In this document: positions 1 through 6,380 of the stretch, in pieces
Position numbering within the stretch: position 1 is the stretch's first letter
How the letters are laid out: every line of letters starts with the position of its first letter
Assembly (NCBI GenBank): GCA_030544165.1
Contig: JAUNRP010000016.1
Location: 1-12,269, forward strand
Origin: a bacterium
GTDB lineage: Bacteria > Actinomycetota > Actinomycetes > Actinomycetales > Actinomycetaceae
Direction: 5' to 3'
DNA: 12,269 nucleotides
Position numbers and translations under genes: made by a program
Notes under the pieces: model-generated
What the model was told of the DNA's origin: nothing
What the model saw: only the letters and a program-made list of their open reading frames with translations
Database searches by the model: none

Positions 1-715
1 CGCGGGCCTCGAGCTCCGCCTGCGCCACCGCCGTCTGGAAGGTGACGTCCCAGAGGCCGGGGGCGGCCGCCGCGTACGCCTCGCCGCGCGCGAGGTTGCG
101 CAGGAAGGCGGTCTGGGCCACCTTCTGGGAGTGTTGATCGATCGTCTGGTAGGTCTGCCGCCAGTCCACGGACAGCCCGGCGTAGCGCCAGACCCGCTCG
201 AACTCCTTCTCGTCCTCCTGGGTGAGGCGCTCACACAGCTCGATGAAGTTGCGGCGGGAGATGGGCTGCTGGTCGGCGGCCTTGACGGACTTGCCGTCCC
301 CGCCGTCGTGCGGGGGCTCGTAGCCCTCCACGTACGGGAGGGTGGGATCGCAGCGCACGCCGTAGTAGTTCTGCACGCGGCGCTCGGTGGGTAGGCCGTT
401 GTCATCCCAGCCCATGGGGTAGAACACCTTCTTGCCGCGCATGCGCTGGAAGCGGGCGATCACGTCCGTGTGCGTGTAGGAGAACACGTGCCCCACGTGG
501 AGCGAGCCGGAGACGGTGGGGGGCGGGGTGTCGATCGAGTAGACCTGATCGCGCGTGGCGGTGCGTTCGAACGCGTAGGTGCCGCGCTCCTCCCAGAGCT
601 CGTTCCAGCGGTGCTCCAGGCCCTCCGCCGCCACCTTCTCCGGGACTCGCGGGGCGGCGTAGGTCGCGGGGGTGGTGGGGAGGGCGCGCGGGGCCCCGGG
701 AGGCGTGGAATTCAT
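1..715 (-). CDS. valS: Valine--tRNA ligase, N-terminal part (runs off the left edge)
   Basis: Cytoplasmic class I aminoacyl-tRNA synthetase that charges tRNA-Val. Only the first 238 residues are present; the full enzyme is usually about 850-900 residues, so the editing domain, KMSKS motif and anticodon-binding domain lie beyond position 1. Visible are the class I HIGH-type motif as HVGH (residues 73-76) after the PPPTVSGSL lead-in typical of ValS, and the WDDNGLPTERRVQNYYGV block (about 103-120) seen in actinobacterial ValS. The ATG at 715 was chosen because the conserved region follows about 25-30 residues later, as in homologues. It has no clear Shine-Dalgarno; a -10-like AACAAT sits 6 nt upstream, so a leaderless mRNA is possible (inference). 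It is divergent from nagB across 117 bp. The identity is secure from the motifs; the exact start is less so. Confidence 0.95.
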   Translation of the reverse strand, partial: MNSTPPGAPRALPTTPATYAAPRVPEKVAAEGLEHRWNELWEERGTYAFERTATRDQVYSIDTPPPTVSGSLHVGHVFSYTHTDVIARFQRMRGKKVFYPMGWDDNGLPTERRVQNYYGVRCDPTLPYVEGYEPPHDGGDGKSVKAADQQPISRRNFIELCERLTQEDEKEFERVWRYAGLSVDWRQTYQTIDQHSQKVAQTAFLRNLARGEAYAAAAPGLWDVTFQTAVAQAELEAR

Positions 716-721
716 GCCGCC

Positions 722-727
722 ATTGTT
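722..727 (-). promoter_or_regulatory. Candidate leaderless -10 for valS
   Basis: The minus strand reads AACAAT, then 6 nt (GGCGGC), then the valS ATG. An NANNNT hexamer ending at -7 would place transcription start on the start codon. No Shine-Dalgarno competes with this. The match to TANNNT is imperfect, because the first T is missing. Confidence 0.3.
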
Positions 728-832
728 CCACGGGAGGCGCGCGGCCCCCGAATCCTTTTCCACCCGTCCCATGGGGCAGGATGGGAGGTGCGGAGGCGCG
801 AGGAGTCCTACAGAGAGGTGGCAGTCGACGCC

Positions 833-1618
833 ATGGAGATCATCATCCAGCCGGATCCAGAGCACGCCGGAGACCTGGTGGCCCAGGAGATCGTGAGGCT
901 CTTCACCGAGAAGCCCACCGCGGTCCTCGGACTCGCCACCGGGTCCAGCCCGCTGCCGATCTACCGGGCGCTGCGGCGCCGGTTCGAGGCGGGGGAGGTG
1001 TCCTTCGCCCACGGTATGGCCTTCACGCTGGATGAGTACGTGGGCCTGCCGTACGGCCACCCGGAGAGCTACCGCGCCGTGATCCGCCGGGAGATCGCGG
1101 ACCACCTCGATCTCCCGCCCGAGTCCCTCACCACCCCCCAGCCGCACACGGATGACCTGGACGGTGCGGCCGCCGCCTACGACCAGGCCATCCGTGACGC
1201 CGGGGGAGTGGACTTCCAGATCCTCGGCATCGGGGAGAACGGGCACATCGGCTTCAACGAGCCCGGCGTCTCGCTCGGCTCGCGGACCCACGTGGGCACC
1301 CTGACCCCCTCCACGCGCGAGGCCAACGCCCGCTTCTTCGAGGGTGACCTTGATCAGGTCCCCACCCAGTGCATCACCCAGGGGCTCGGCACCATCATGG
1401 AGGCCCGGCAGATCGTGCTCGTGGCCACGGGGCCCAGGAAGGCGGAGGCGATCGCCCAGCTCGTGGAGGGCGGCGTCTCCCAGAAGTGGCCCGCCACGAT
1501 CCTCCAGCACCACCCGCGCACCACCGTGATCGTGGACGAGGAGGCGGCGGCCGGCCTCGAGCTGCTGGACCACTACCGGGCCTCGTACGGCGCGGTTCCC
1601 ACCTGGCGCGCCACCTAG
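833..1618 (+). CDS. nagB: Glucosamine-6-phosphate deaminase NagB
   Basis: Converts glucosamine-6-phosphate to fructose-6-phosphate and ammonia, linking amino-sugar catabolism to glycolysis in the cytoplasm. The 261-residue product has the usual length. Visible motifs are the phosphate-binding loop LGLATGSSPLPIY (32-44), LDEYVGL with the catalytic Asp67, and GIGENGHIGFNEPG (132-145) with His138 and Glu143 of the ring-opening triad. Position 136 is Asn, as in Bacillus-type NagB, where E. coli has Asp. SRTHVGTL and STREANARFF also match the family. The open frame extends upstream to 470 but overlaps divergent valS and lacks family similarity, so the ATG at 833 was chosen. GAGAGGTGG (813-821) precedes it by 11 nt, a slightly long but usable spacing. 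It converges on proC with a shared hairpin between them. Confidence 0.96.
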   Translation: MEIIIQPDPEHAGDLVAQEIVRLFTEKPTAVLGLATGSSPLPIYRALRRRFEAGEVSFAHGMAFTLDEYVGLPYGHPESYRAVIRREIADHLDLPPESLTTPQPHTDDLDGAAAAYDQAIRDAGGVDFQILGIGENGHIGFNEPGVSLGSRTHVGTLTPSTREANARFFEGDLDQVPTQCITQGLGTIMEARQIVLVATGPRKAEAIAQLVEGGVSQKWPATILQHHPRTTVIVDEEAAAGLELLDHYRASYGAVPTWRAT

Positions 1619-1645
1619 GACCCGGGTGCCCGGACCCAGGCGGGA

Positions 1646-1674
1646 CGACGACGGCGGGTCAGCTCCCGTCGTCG
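1646..1674. terminator. Bidirectional hairpin between nagB and proC
   Basis: CGACGACGG (1646-1654) pairs perfectly with CCGTCGTCG (1666-1674) around an 11-nt loop. It lies in the 63-bp gap between the convergent stop codons of nagB (1618) and proC (1682). There is no T-tract on either side, which is common for GC-rich actinobacterial terminators. The role is inferred from position and stem strength. Confidence 0.6.
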
Positions 1675-1681
1675 GGGCGCC

Positions 1682-2491
1682 TCAGGACCCCAGCTCGCGG
1701 TCCCGGGTGACCACGCCGTCCACGAAGGAGACCACGGACGGGCTGAACCCCGCCTGCTCGGCGGCCACGAGACCGGCGATCGTGGTGCCGCCGGGGGAGG
1801 TGACCGTGTCCGTGAGATCGGCCGGGGTGGTGCCCTCGGTGAGCTTCTCCAGCACGAGCTGGGCCGAGCCCAGCACGGTCTGGGCGGCGATCTCCACGGC
1901 GAGGGCCTTGGGGATGCCGTGGCGGAGCGCGCCGCGGGCGAGGGCGTCGATGAACTCGTAGGTCAGCGCCGGCCCGGCCCCGGCCACGGCCGAGTACGCG
2001 GCCATGTCCTTCTCCTGGATCTCGATGGCGCGCCCCACGCTCGAGAACGCCTCGAGCACCGCCTGCACCTGCTCGGCGCCCGCGTGCTCGTTCCCCGCCA
2101 CGGCCGCCATCCCTGCGCCGATCTGCGCGTTCACGTTCGGCATGACGCGGATGATCGCGGTGCCCTCGGGCAGCCAGGAGGCGAGGCGCGAGAGCGGCTG
2201 GCCGGCGGCGATGGAGACCAGCGTGGGGCGGTGGGCCGAGACGGCGTCCGCGAGCGGCGTGAGCACTGATTCGAGGACCTGGGGCTTGACGGCGAGCACC
2301 ACGTACTCACAGGCCGCCACCACCTCCTCGTTGGTGGGCACTGCACTCACGCCGAGATCGTTCGCGAGGTTCTGCGCCGCCGCGGCGTTCGGATCACTCA
2401 CGGTGATCTGGTCCGCCGGGTAGCCGGCGGCCACCATCCCGCGCACGATCGCGCCCGCCATGTTGCCCGCGCCGATGAATCCGAATCTCAT
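1682..2491 (-). CDS. proC: Pyrroline-5-carboxylate reductase ProC
   Basis: Catalyses the last step of proline synthesis, NAD(P)H reduction of 1-pyrroline-5-carboxylate, in the cytoplasm. The 269-residue product is a normal family length. The N-terminus MRFGFIGAGNMAGAIVRGM is the Rossmann GxGxxG dinucleotide loop. VVLAVKPQ, IIRVMPNVNAQIGAGM (about 113-128) and the C-terminal AVAGAGPA (dimer and substrate region) with TVTSPGGTTIAGL are signature ProC blocks. The open frame runs back to 3292, but that part is antisense to the SDR gene and unrelated to ProC, so the ATG at 2491 is the start. No Shine-Dalgarno is present. TACGAT lies 6 nt upstream of the ATG, matching a -10 for a leaderless transcript. 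It is divergent from the SDR gene across only 57 bp. Confidence 0.97.
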   Translation of the reverse strand: MRFGFIGAGNMAGAIVRGMVAAGYPADQITVSDPNAAAAQNLANDLGVSAVPTNEEVVAACEYVVLAVKPQVLESVLTPLADAVSAHRPTLVSIAAGQPLSRLASWLPEGTAIIRVMPNVNAQIGAGMAAVAGNEHAGAEQVQAVLEAFSSVGRAIEIQEKDMAAYSAVAGAGPALTYEFIDALARGALRHGIPKALAVEIAAQTVLGSAQLVLEKLTEGTTPADLTDTVTSPGGTTIAGLVAAEQAGFSPSVVSFVDGVVTRDRELGS

Positions 2492-2497
2492 GAGCCC

Positions 2498-2503
2498 ATC
2501 GTA
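2498..2503 (-). promoter_or_regulatory. Leaderless-type -10 of proC
   Basis: On the minus strand TACGAT (a full TANNNT match) is followed by GGGCTC and then the proC ATG, so transcription would begin at or next to the start codon. The absence of a Shine-Dalgarno supports this. The -35 region would overlap that of the divergent SDR promoter. Confidence 0.5.
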
Positions 2504-2536
2504 GGGGCGCGGCGGGCGGGGAGGCCCGCGGCTCGG

Positions 2537-2542
2537 CATGAT
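2537..2542 (+). promoter_or_regulatory. Candidate leaderless -10 of the SDR gene
   Basis: CATGAT is followed by GGAGGC and the ATG at 2549. A GGAGG is present but ends only 1 nt before the start codon, too close to work as a normal ribosome binding site. The geometry mirrors proC on the other strand. Confidence 0.35.
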
Positions 2543-2548
2543 GGAGGC

Positions 2549-3304
2549 ATGAGTGAGACTGCTGCGCGCCATGCCCTCGTCACGGGGGCCTCCACCGGGA
2601 TCGGGGAGGAGACCGTCCGTGCGCTCGTGGGGGCCGGCTGGACGGTGACCGCCTCCGCCCGCCGCGAGGAGCGGCTGGAGGCGCTCGCGGGGGAGACCGG
2701 CTGCGACTTCCTGCGCGCGGACCTCACGTCCGACGACGACGTCTCCGCCCTGGTCTCCCACGTCACCTCCCGCTTCCCGCACGTGAGCGCCCTGGTGAAC
2801 GTTGCGGGGGGAGCGCTCGGCGTGGACCGGATCGCGGATGCCTCCGTGGAGCGGTGGCAGCAGATGTACGAGATGAACGTGCTGGGCACGCTCCGGCTCA
2901 CCAAGTCGTTTGTTCCGCTGTTCACCGAGCAGGGCGGTGACCTGGTGTTCGTGACCTCCACCGCGGCGCACGATACCTACCCGGGCGGAGGGGGCTACGT
3001 GGCCGCCAAGCACGCGGAGCGGATGATCCCGCTGACGCTGCGCCAGGAGCTGCTGGGGACACCGGTGCGGGTGATCGAGATCGCCCCCGGTCTGGTGAAG
3101 ACGCCGGAGTTCTCGCTGAACCGGCTGGGATCGCAGGAGGCGGCGGAGGGCGTCTATGCGGGGGTGGCCGAGCCGCTGGTGGGCGCGGACGTGGCCGAGG
3201 CGATCGCGTGGACGCTGAACCTGCCGCGGCACATGAACATCGATTCGATGATCATCCGGCCGGTGGCGCAGGCCACGAGCACGCTCATCCACCGGGAGGG
3301 GTAG
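2549..3304 (+). CDS. NADP-dependent short-chain dehydrogenase, YdfG-like
   Basis: A 251-residue classical SDR, cytoplasmic. The cofactor loop is TGASTGIG (12-19). SARRE (36-40) after the second strand, with arginines in place of the NAD-type Asp, suggests NADP(H). NVAGG (84-88) is the NNAG-type motif, and the catalytic residues are Asn110, Ser137, Tyr150 and Lys154. The C-terminus NLPRHMNIDSMIIRPVAQ followed by HR resembles YdfG, the serine/3-hydroxy acid dehydrogenase group, so a short hydroxy acid or semialdehyde substrate is likely. The true substrate cannot be read from sequence. It is divergent from proC with closely packed promoters and convergent with gntR across 28 bp. A part in reducing malonic or succinic semialdehyde from the neighbouring catabolic operon is possible but not supported by any shared transcription. 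Confidence 0.93.
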   Translation: MSETAARHALVTGASTGIGEETVRALVGAGWTVTASARREERLEALAGETGCDFLRADLTSDDDVSALVSHVTSRFPHVSALVNVAGGALGVDRIADASVERWQQMYEMNVLGTLRLTKSFVPLFTEQGGDLVFVTSTAAHDTYPGGGGYVAAKHAERMIPLTLRQELLGTPVRVIEIAPGLVKTPEFSLNRLGSQEAAEGVYAGVAEPLVGADVAEAIAWTLNLPRHMNIDSMIIRPVAQATSTLIHREG

Positions 3305-3332
3305 GAGGAGCTGGCGCCTTCCTGGGTGCCCG

Positions 3333-4028
3333 TCAGTGCTGGGGGGCGCGGTTCTCCTCCCGCTCCCTGATGAAGTCCCTCATGGAGCGGAGCTTGTGGT
3401 TGCGCGCCGCCATCTCGATCTCCTCGCGGCTCGCCCCGCCGGTGATGAGGGCCAGGATGCCGTCGTGCTCCTCCACCGAGATGCGGGAGCGGCCCGGAAG
3501 GCGGTAGAGGCCGCCGCGCCGGATGACCGCCACCCGCTCCCACTCGCGCTCGAGGATCTCGAACATGTGGTGATTGGGGCAGGGCGTGGCGAGCTGGCGG
3601 TGGAAGCGGGTGTTGAGGTCCGTGAACAGGCGGGAGTCGAACTCACCGGAGTTGATGAGGGAGCGCATCTGCTCGTTGGTGGCGATCGCATCCCCGAGCA
3701 GTTGCTCATCCAGGTGTTCTGCCGCGAGCGAGGTGGCCGCGCCCTCGAGGTAGGCGAGCGTCTCCATCGCGTCCGCGTAGTCCTCCACATCGATGCTCGC
3801 CACCTCGGCGCCCACGTTCCGCGTGAAGGTCACGAGCCGCTCGGCCTCGAGCCGGCGGATGGCCTCGCGTACGGGGACGGGGGAGACCCCCATCTCGCGG
3901 GCGATCTGGTCCAGGACGATCCGGTAGCCCGCCACGTAGCGACCGGCCACGATCCGGCCCCGGAGCTCGCGGTACACGGCCTCGGACTTGGAGAGCGGTG
4001 TTCCCCTCTGCGGGCTACTGGTTGGCAT
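3333..4028 (-). CDS. GntR-family regulator, FCD subfamily
   Basis: A 231-residue DNA-binding regulator. The N-terminal winged helix-turn-helix (about 12-78) contains LDQIAREMGVSPVPVREAIRRLEAERLV, the GntR recognition-helix pattern. The C-terminal FCD all-helical ligand-sensing domain (about 85-220) has putative metal ligands His143 (NTRFH), His188 (VEEHDGI) and His211 (ARNHKL). Asn139 stands where the family usually has Asp. The ATG at 4028 was chosen over an in-frame TTG at 4058 because AGGA lies 6 nt before it. It is last in line behind the TRAP genes on the same strand, after a strong hairpin. An operator-like palindrome and a -10 sit just upstream, so autoregulation is likely. It probably senses an aromatic acid or intermediate and controls the hpa/TRAP operon (inference). 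It is unrelated to the MarR-type HpaR of E. coli. Confidence 0.93.
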   Translation of the reverse strand: MPTSSPQRGTPLSKSEAVYRELRGRIVAGRYVAGYRIVLDQIAREMGVSPVPVREAIRRLEAERLVTFTRNVGAEVASIDVEDYADAMETLAYLEGAATSLAAEHLDEQLLGDAIATNEQMRSLINSGEFDSRLFTDLNTRFHRQLATPCPNHHMFEILEREWERVAVIRRGGLYRLPGRSRISVEEHDGILALITGGASREEIEMAARNHKLRSMRDFIREREENRAPQH

Positions 4029-4045
4029 AGGAAATCCTGTTCGAT

Positions 4046-4058
4046 TTGGTATAGCCAA
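4046..4058. promoter_or_regulatory. Operator-like palindrome in the gntR promoter
   Basis: TTGGTATAGCCAA has perfect TTGG/CCAA arms and resembles the TTGGTATACCAA sites bound by FCD regulators such as UxuR/ExuR. It starts at the last base of the candidate -10 and covers the predicted transcription start of gntR, a repressor-like position. That GntR binds it is inferred. Confidence 0.55.
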
Positions 4059-4063
4059 TTATG
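4058..4063 (-). promoter_or_regulatory. Candidate -10 of gntR
   Basis: The minus strand reads CATAAT preceded by TG one base upstream, an extended -10 pattern, about 29 nt before the ATG at 4028. No good -35 is visible at the usual distance. Confidence 0.45.
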
Positions 4064-4085
4064 CACGTGATGACGCGGCACATGC

Positions 4086-4120
4086 GTGGGGCCGGGCGGG
4101 AGATTCCCACCCGGCCCCAC
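4086..4120 (-). terminator. Hairpin terminator after dctM
   Basis: GTGGGGCCGGG (4086-4096) pairs perfectly with CCCGGCCCCAC (4110-4120); after one mismatch three more G-C pairs close a 5-nt loop. It starts 15 nt past the dctM stop and precedes the separate gntR promoter. There is no T-tract downstream on the minus strand, so some read-through into gntR is possible. Confidence 0.7.
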
Positions 4121-4135
4121 CAGTGTTTCTCCGTG

Positions 4136-5602
4136 TCAGACGCGCACCATGTCCGGCAGCCAGAGGACGATCTCCGGGAACGCGAACAGGATCGCGATCA
4201 CCACGAGGTCCACGAGCACGAACGGCCACACGCCGGCGAACACGCGGTCCACCTTCACGTTCGCCGTTCCCGCCACCACGAAGCAGTTGATCCCGACTGG
4301 CGGCGTCACCATGCCGATCTCGATGAGCTTGACGAAGATGATGGCGAGCCACACCCCTGAGAACCCGAACTCCATCGCCACCGGGTAGATGAGCGGGACC
4401 GTGATCACGAGGATCGAGATGGTCTCGAGCATCATGCCGAGCGGCAGGAGCGTGGCGAGCAGGATGATGAGGGTGAGCGTGGGGCTCAGCCCCCATGCGA
4501 TCACGCCGTCCGCGAGCATCCTCGGCACCCGTGCGAGCACGAAGAAGCTGGAGAGGATGGCCGATCCCACGATGATGGAGAACACCATCGAGGTGGTTCC
4601 GGCGGTCTCCTTCAGGGAGTCCACCAGGGCGTTCCAGATGGCCCGCGGGCCCTCACGCCACATCTCGGAGATCAGCATGATCCCGGCAACGAGGGCGCCG
4701 ATGGCGGCGGACTCGGTGGGGGTGAACACGCCGGAGTACATGCCGCCCAGCACGATCACGAACAGGATCATCACGCGCACCACGCCGCGCATGGGGAGGT
4801 CGCGGAGGCGCTCGGCCGGCTTCTCCACCGCGCTCGCCTCCTGGATCCGGCGGCCCTTCACCTCGTGGCTCGCGATGTCCGACTCGGGGGTGCGGCCATC
4901 GGCGCCCACGCGGGCGAGGGTGGTGGCCAGAACCGACTCACCGCTGGCCTCGGCCTCTGCGGCAGCCTCCTCCGCCAGCCTCACGTCACGCTTCTTGGTG
5001 CGGCGGGAGGCGATGATGATGTAGATCGAGTACGCGATGGCGGAGGCGATACCGGGAATGATTCCGGCGGCCAGCACCTGGCCCACCGACTCGCCGGTCA
5101 TGATCGCGTAGAGCACCAGGATCACCGAGGGCGGGATGAGGACGCCGAGCGTGCCGGCCACCGCCACCGTGGCGGTGGCGAGCGGCAGGGGATAGCCGTG
5201 CTTCTTCATCTCTCCCACGGAGAGCTTGGACATGGTGGCGGCGGTTCCGATCGAGGAGCCGGAGACGGCCGCGAAGCCGGCGCACGCCATGACGGTGGCC
5301 ACACCGAGTCCTCCCGGGAACTTCCGGAAGGCGAAAGCCGCCACCTGGTAGACCTGTTCCGCCACCCTCGCCTTGACCGCGAACATTCCCATCAGCGTGA
5401 ACATCGGGATGATCGTGAGGGAGAAGCTGGCCACCTGGGTGAAGGGCACGGAGCCCATGGTGGCGGTGGCGTTGTCGAACGAGCGCAGCAGGACAATTCC
5501 GACCGCGCCGGAGAGTCCGAGGGCGAACGCGATGGGCATCCTGATGGCCATCAGGGACAGCATCAGGATGAGGATCGCGATCACGAGCATTCCGTTGCTC
5601 AT
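4136..5602 (-). CDS. dctM: TRAP transporter large permease subunit DctM
   Basis: The ion-coupled channel subunit of a tripartite TRAP importer in the inner membrane, normally driven by Na+. The 488 residues form about a dozen hydrophobic segments. Signature blocks are AVSGSSIGTAATM (111-123), GVFTPTESAA (291-300) and EIGMVTPPVGINC (428-440). Most DctM proteins are about 425-430 residues; the extra length is a charged, Ala/Glu-rich loop at about 200-268, between hydrophobic segments and probably cytoplasmic. The start overlaps the dctQ stop in an ATGA (5599-5602), so the two are translationally coupled. A strong hairpin follows. Operon position with hpaD/hpaE points to an aromatic acid substrate, although the family also carries C4-dicarboxylates, sialic acid and others. 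Confidence 0.96.
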   Translation of the reverse strand: MSNGMLVIAILILMLSLMAIRMPIAFALGLSGAVGIVLLRSFDNATATMGSVPFTQVASFSLTIIPMFTLMGMFAVKARVAEQVYQVAAFAFRKFPGGLGVATVMACAGFAAVSGSSIGTAATMSKLSVGEMKKHGYPLPLATATVAVAGTLGVLIPPSVILVLYAIMTGESVGQVLAAGIIPGIASAIAYSIYIIIASRRTKKRDVRLAEEAAAEAEASGESVLATTLARVGADGRTPESDIASHEVKGRRIQEASAVEKPAERLRDLPMRGVVRVMILFVIVLGGMYSGVFTPTESAAIGALVAGIMLISEMWREGPRAIWNALVDSLKETAGTTSMVFSIIVGSAILSSFFVLARVPRMLADGVIAWGLSPTLTLIILLATLLPLGMMLETISILVITVPLIYPVAMEFGFSGVWLAIIFVKLIEIGMVTPPVGINCFVVAGTANVKVDRVFAGVWPFVLVDLVVIAILFAFPEIVLWLPDMVRV

Positions 5603-6273
5603 CGGGTCACCTCCGGGTCGGTGTCGGGTGCCGGTCGGTCATCCACGGCGAGTGCCGAATCGGCGATCTCCTGCGCCTGGGCCGTGGAGGTGACGGGGGT
5701 GCTGCCGAGCCGGGCCTTGATCTCATCGGCCTCCTCGGTGAGCTCGAAGGGGCGCACGGGCGCATCCGCGAGCTGCTCCGGGGAGGTGAAGCCCATGACC
5801 TCCCTGCCGCCCAGCGTGCGCACCAGGTTCCAGATGGCCACCACGAGCATGGCGGCGAACCCGATGGCGATCAGCCAGCGCGAGGGGTACATGGGCCAGT
5901 TGACCAGACCCATCCGGATCTCCTTCTCCTGGGTGGAGGCCATGGCCCGCAGGGTGGTGGCGTAGGTGGCCCACGCGCAGAACACCACCGTGAGGGCCCA
6001 GGCGATGGTCACCACCACCTGCCGCACCTTCGCGGGAAGTCTCTCGGTGAGGAGGTCGAGCTGGATGTGGGAGTTCGTGGAGCCCGTGTAGGCCATCCCG
6101 AGGAACACGGCCGCCACCAGGGCGGTCTCGGAGATCTCGAGGATGCCGGGGACCGACCGTTGGTAAAAGAGCCGGTAGAAGACGTCGGTGGAGATCGCGA
6201 CCATCATCACCACGGTGGCGAGCGTTGCGATCACACCGAGTACGGATGTGAATGAACGGATGATTCGTTCCAT
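5599..6273 (-). CDS. dctQ: TRAP transporter small permease subunit DctQ
   Basis: The small membrane subunit that pairs with DctM. It has 224 residues with four hydrophobic segments at about 11-30, 48-66, 86-108 and 131-150. The segment LEISETALVAAVFLGMAY, followed by HIQLD (69-73), is characteristic of DctQ. The usual length is about 160-180; here a hydrophilic, acidic tail of about 65 residues (160-224) is added, probably cytoplasmic. The ATG at 6273 has a weak GAAGAG about 10 nt upstream. The stop codon overlaps the dctM start by 4 nt. A 107-bp gap with strong hairpins separates it from dctP, so the permease subunits may be made at lower levels than the binding protein. Confidence 0.93.
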   Translation of the reverse strand: MERIIRSFTSVLGVIATLATVVMMVAISTDVFYRLFYQRSVPGILEISETALVAAVFLGMAYTGSTNSHIQLDLLTERLPAKVRQVVVTIAWALTVVFCAWATYATTLRAMASTQEKEIRMGLVNWPMYPSRWLIAIGFAAMLVVAIWNLVRTLGGREVMGFTSPEQLADAPVRPFELTEEADEIKARLGSTPVTSTAQAQEIADSALAVDDRPAPDTDPEVTR

Positions 6274-6300
6274 AGAGGGGTGCTCTTCTTTAGCTGTGGT

Positions 6301-6321
6301 CCAGTCGGCAGGGCCGGCTGG
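6301..6321 (-). other. Second hairpin in the dctP-dctQ gap
   Basis: CCAGTCGGC (6301-6309) pairs with GCCGGCTGG (6313-6321) with one central mismatch and a 3-nt loop. It lies just downstream of the larger hairpin, upstream of the dctQ ribosome binding site. It may add to attenuation or protect the processed RNA end; the role is inferred. Confidence 0.4.
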
Positions 6322-6324
6322 CTG

Positions 6325-6369
6325 GGGTGTGGTGGAGGGAGCGTAGCGGACGCCACGCTCCCAACACCC
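6325..6369 (-). terminator. Intercistronic attenuator hairpin after dctP
   Basis: GGGAGCGT (6337-6344) pairs perfectly with ACGCTCCC (6355-6362), and outer arms GGGTGT (6325-6330) and ACACCC (6364-6369) extend the stem across an internal loop. It begins about 12 nt past the dctP stop. Such hairpins after binding-protein genes commonly raise binding protein over permease by partial termination or 3'-end protection. No T-tract follows, consistent with leaky rather than full termination. Confidence 0.6.
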
Positions 6370-6380
6370 GGGGATTAGTA

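Noticed and set aside
470..832. N-terminal extension of nagB by 121 residues
   Set aside because: It overlaps divergent valS coding sequence, is Arg/Gly-rich without NagB similarity, and the family's N-terminus begins at the ATG at 833.
2492..3292. N-terminal extension of proC across the SDR gene
   Set aside because: The added sequence is the complement of the SDR, while the ProC Rossmann motif begins right at the ATG at 2491.
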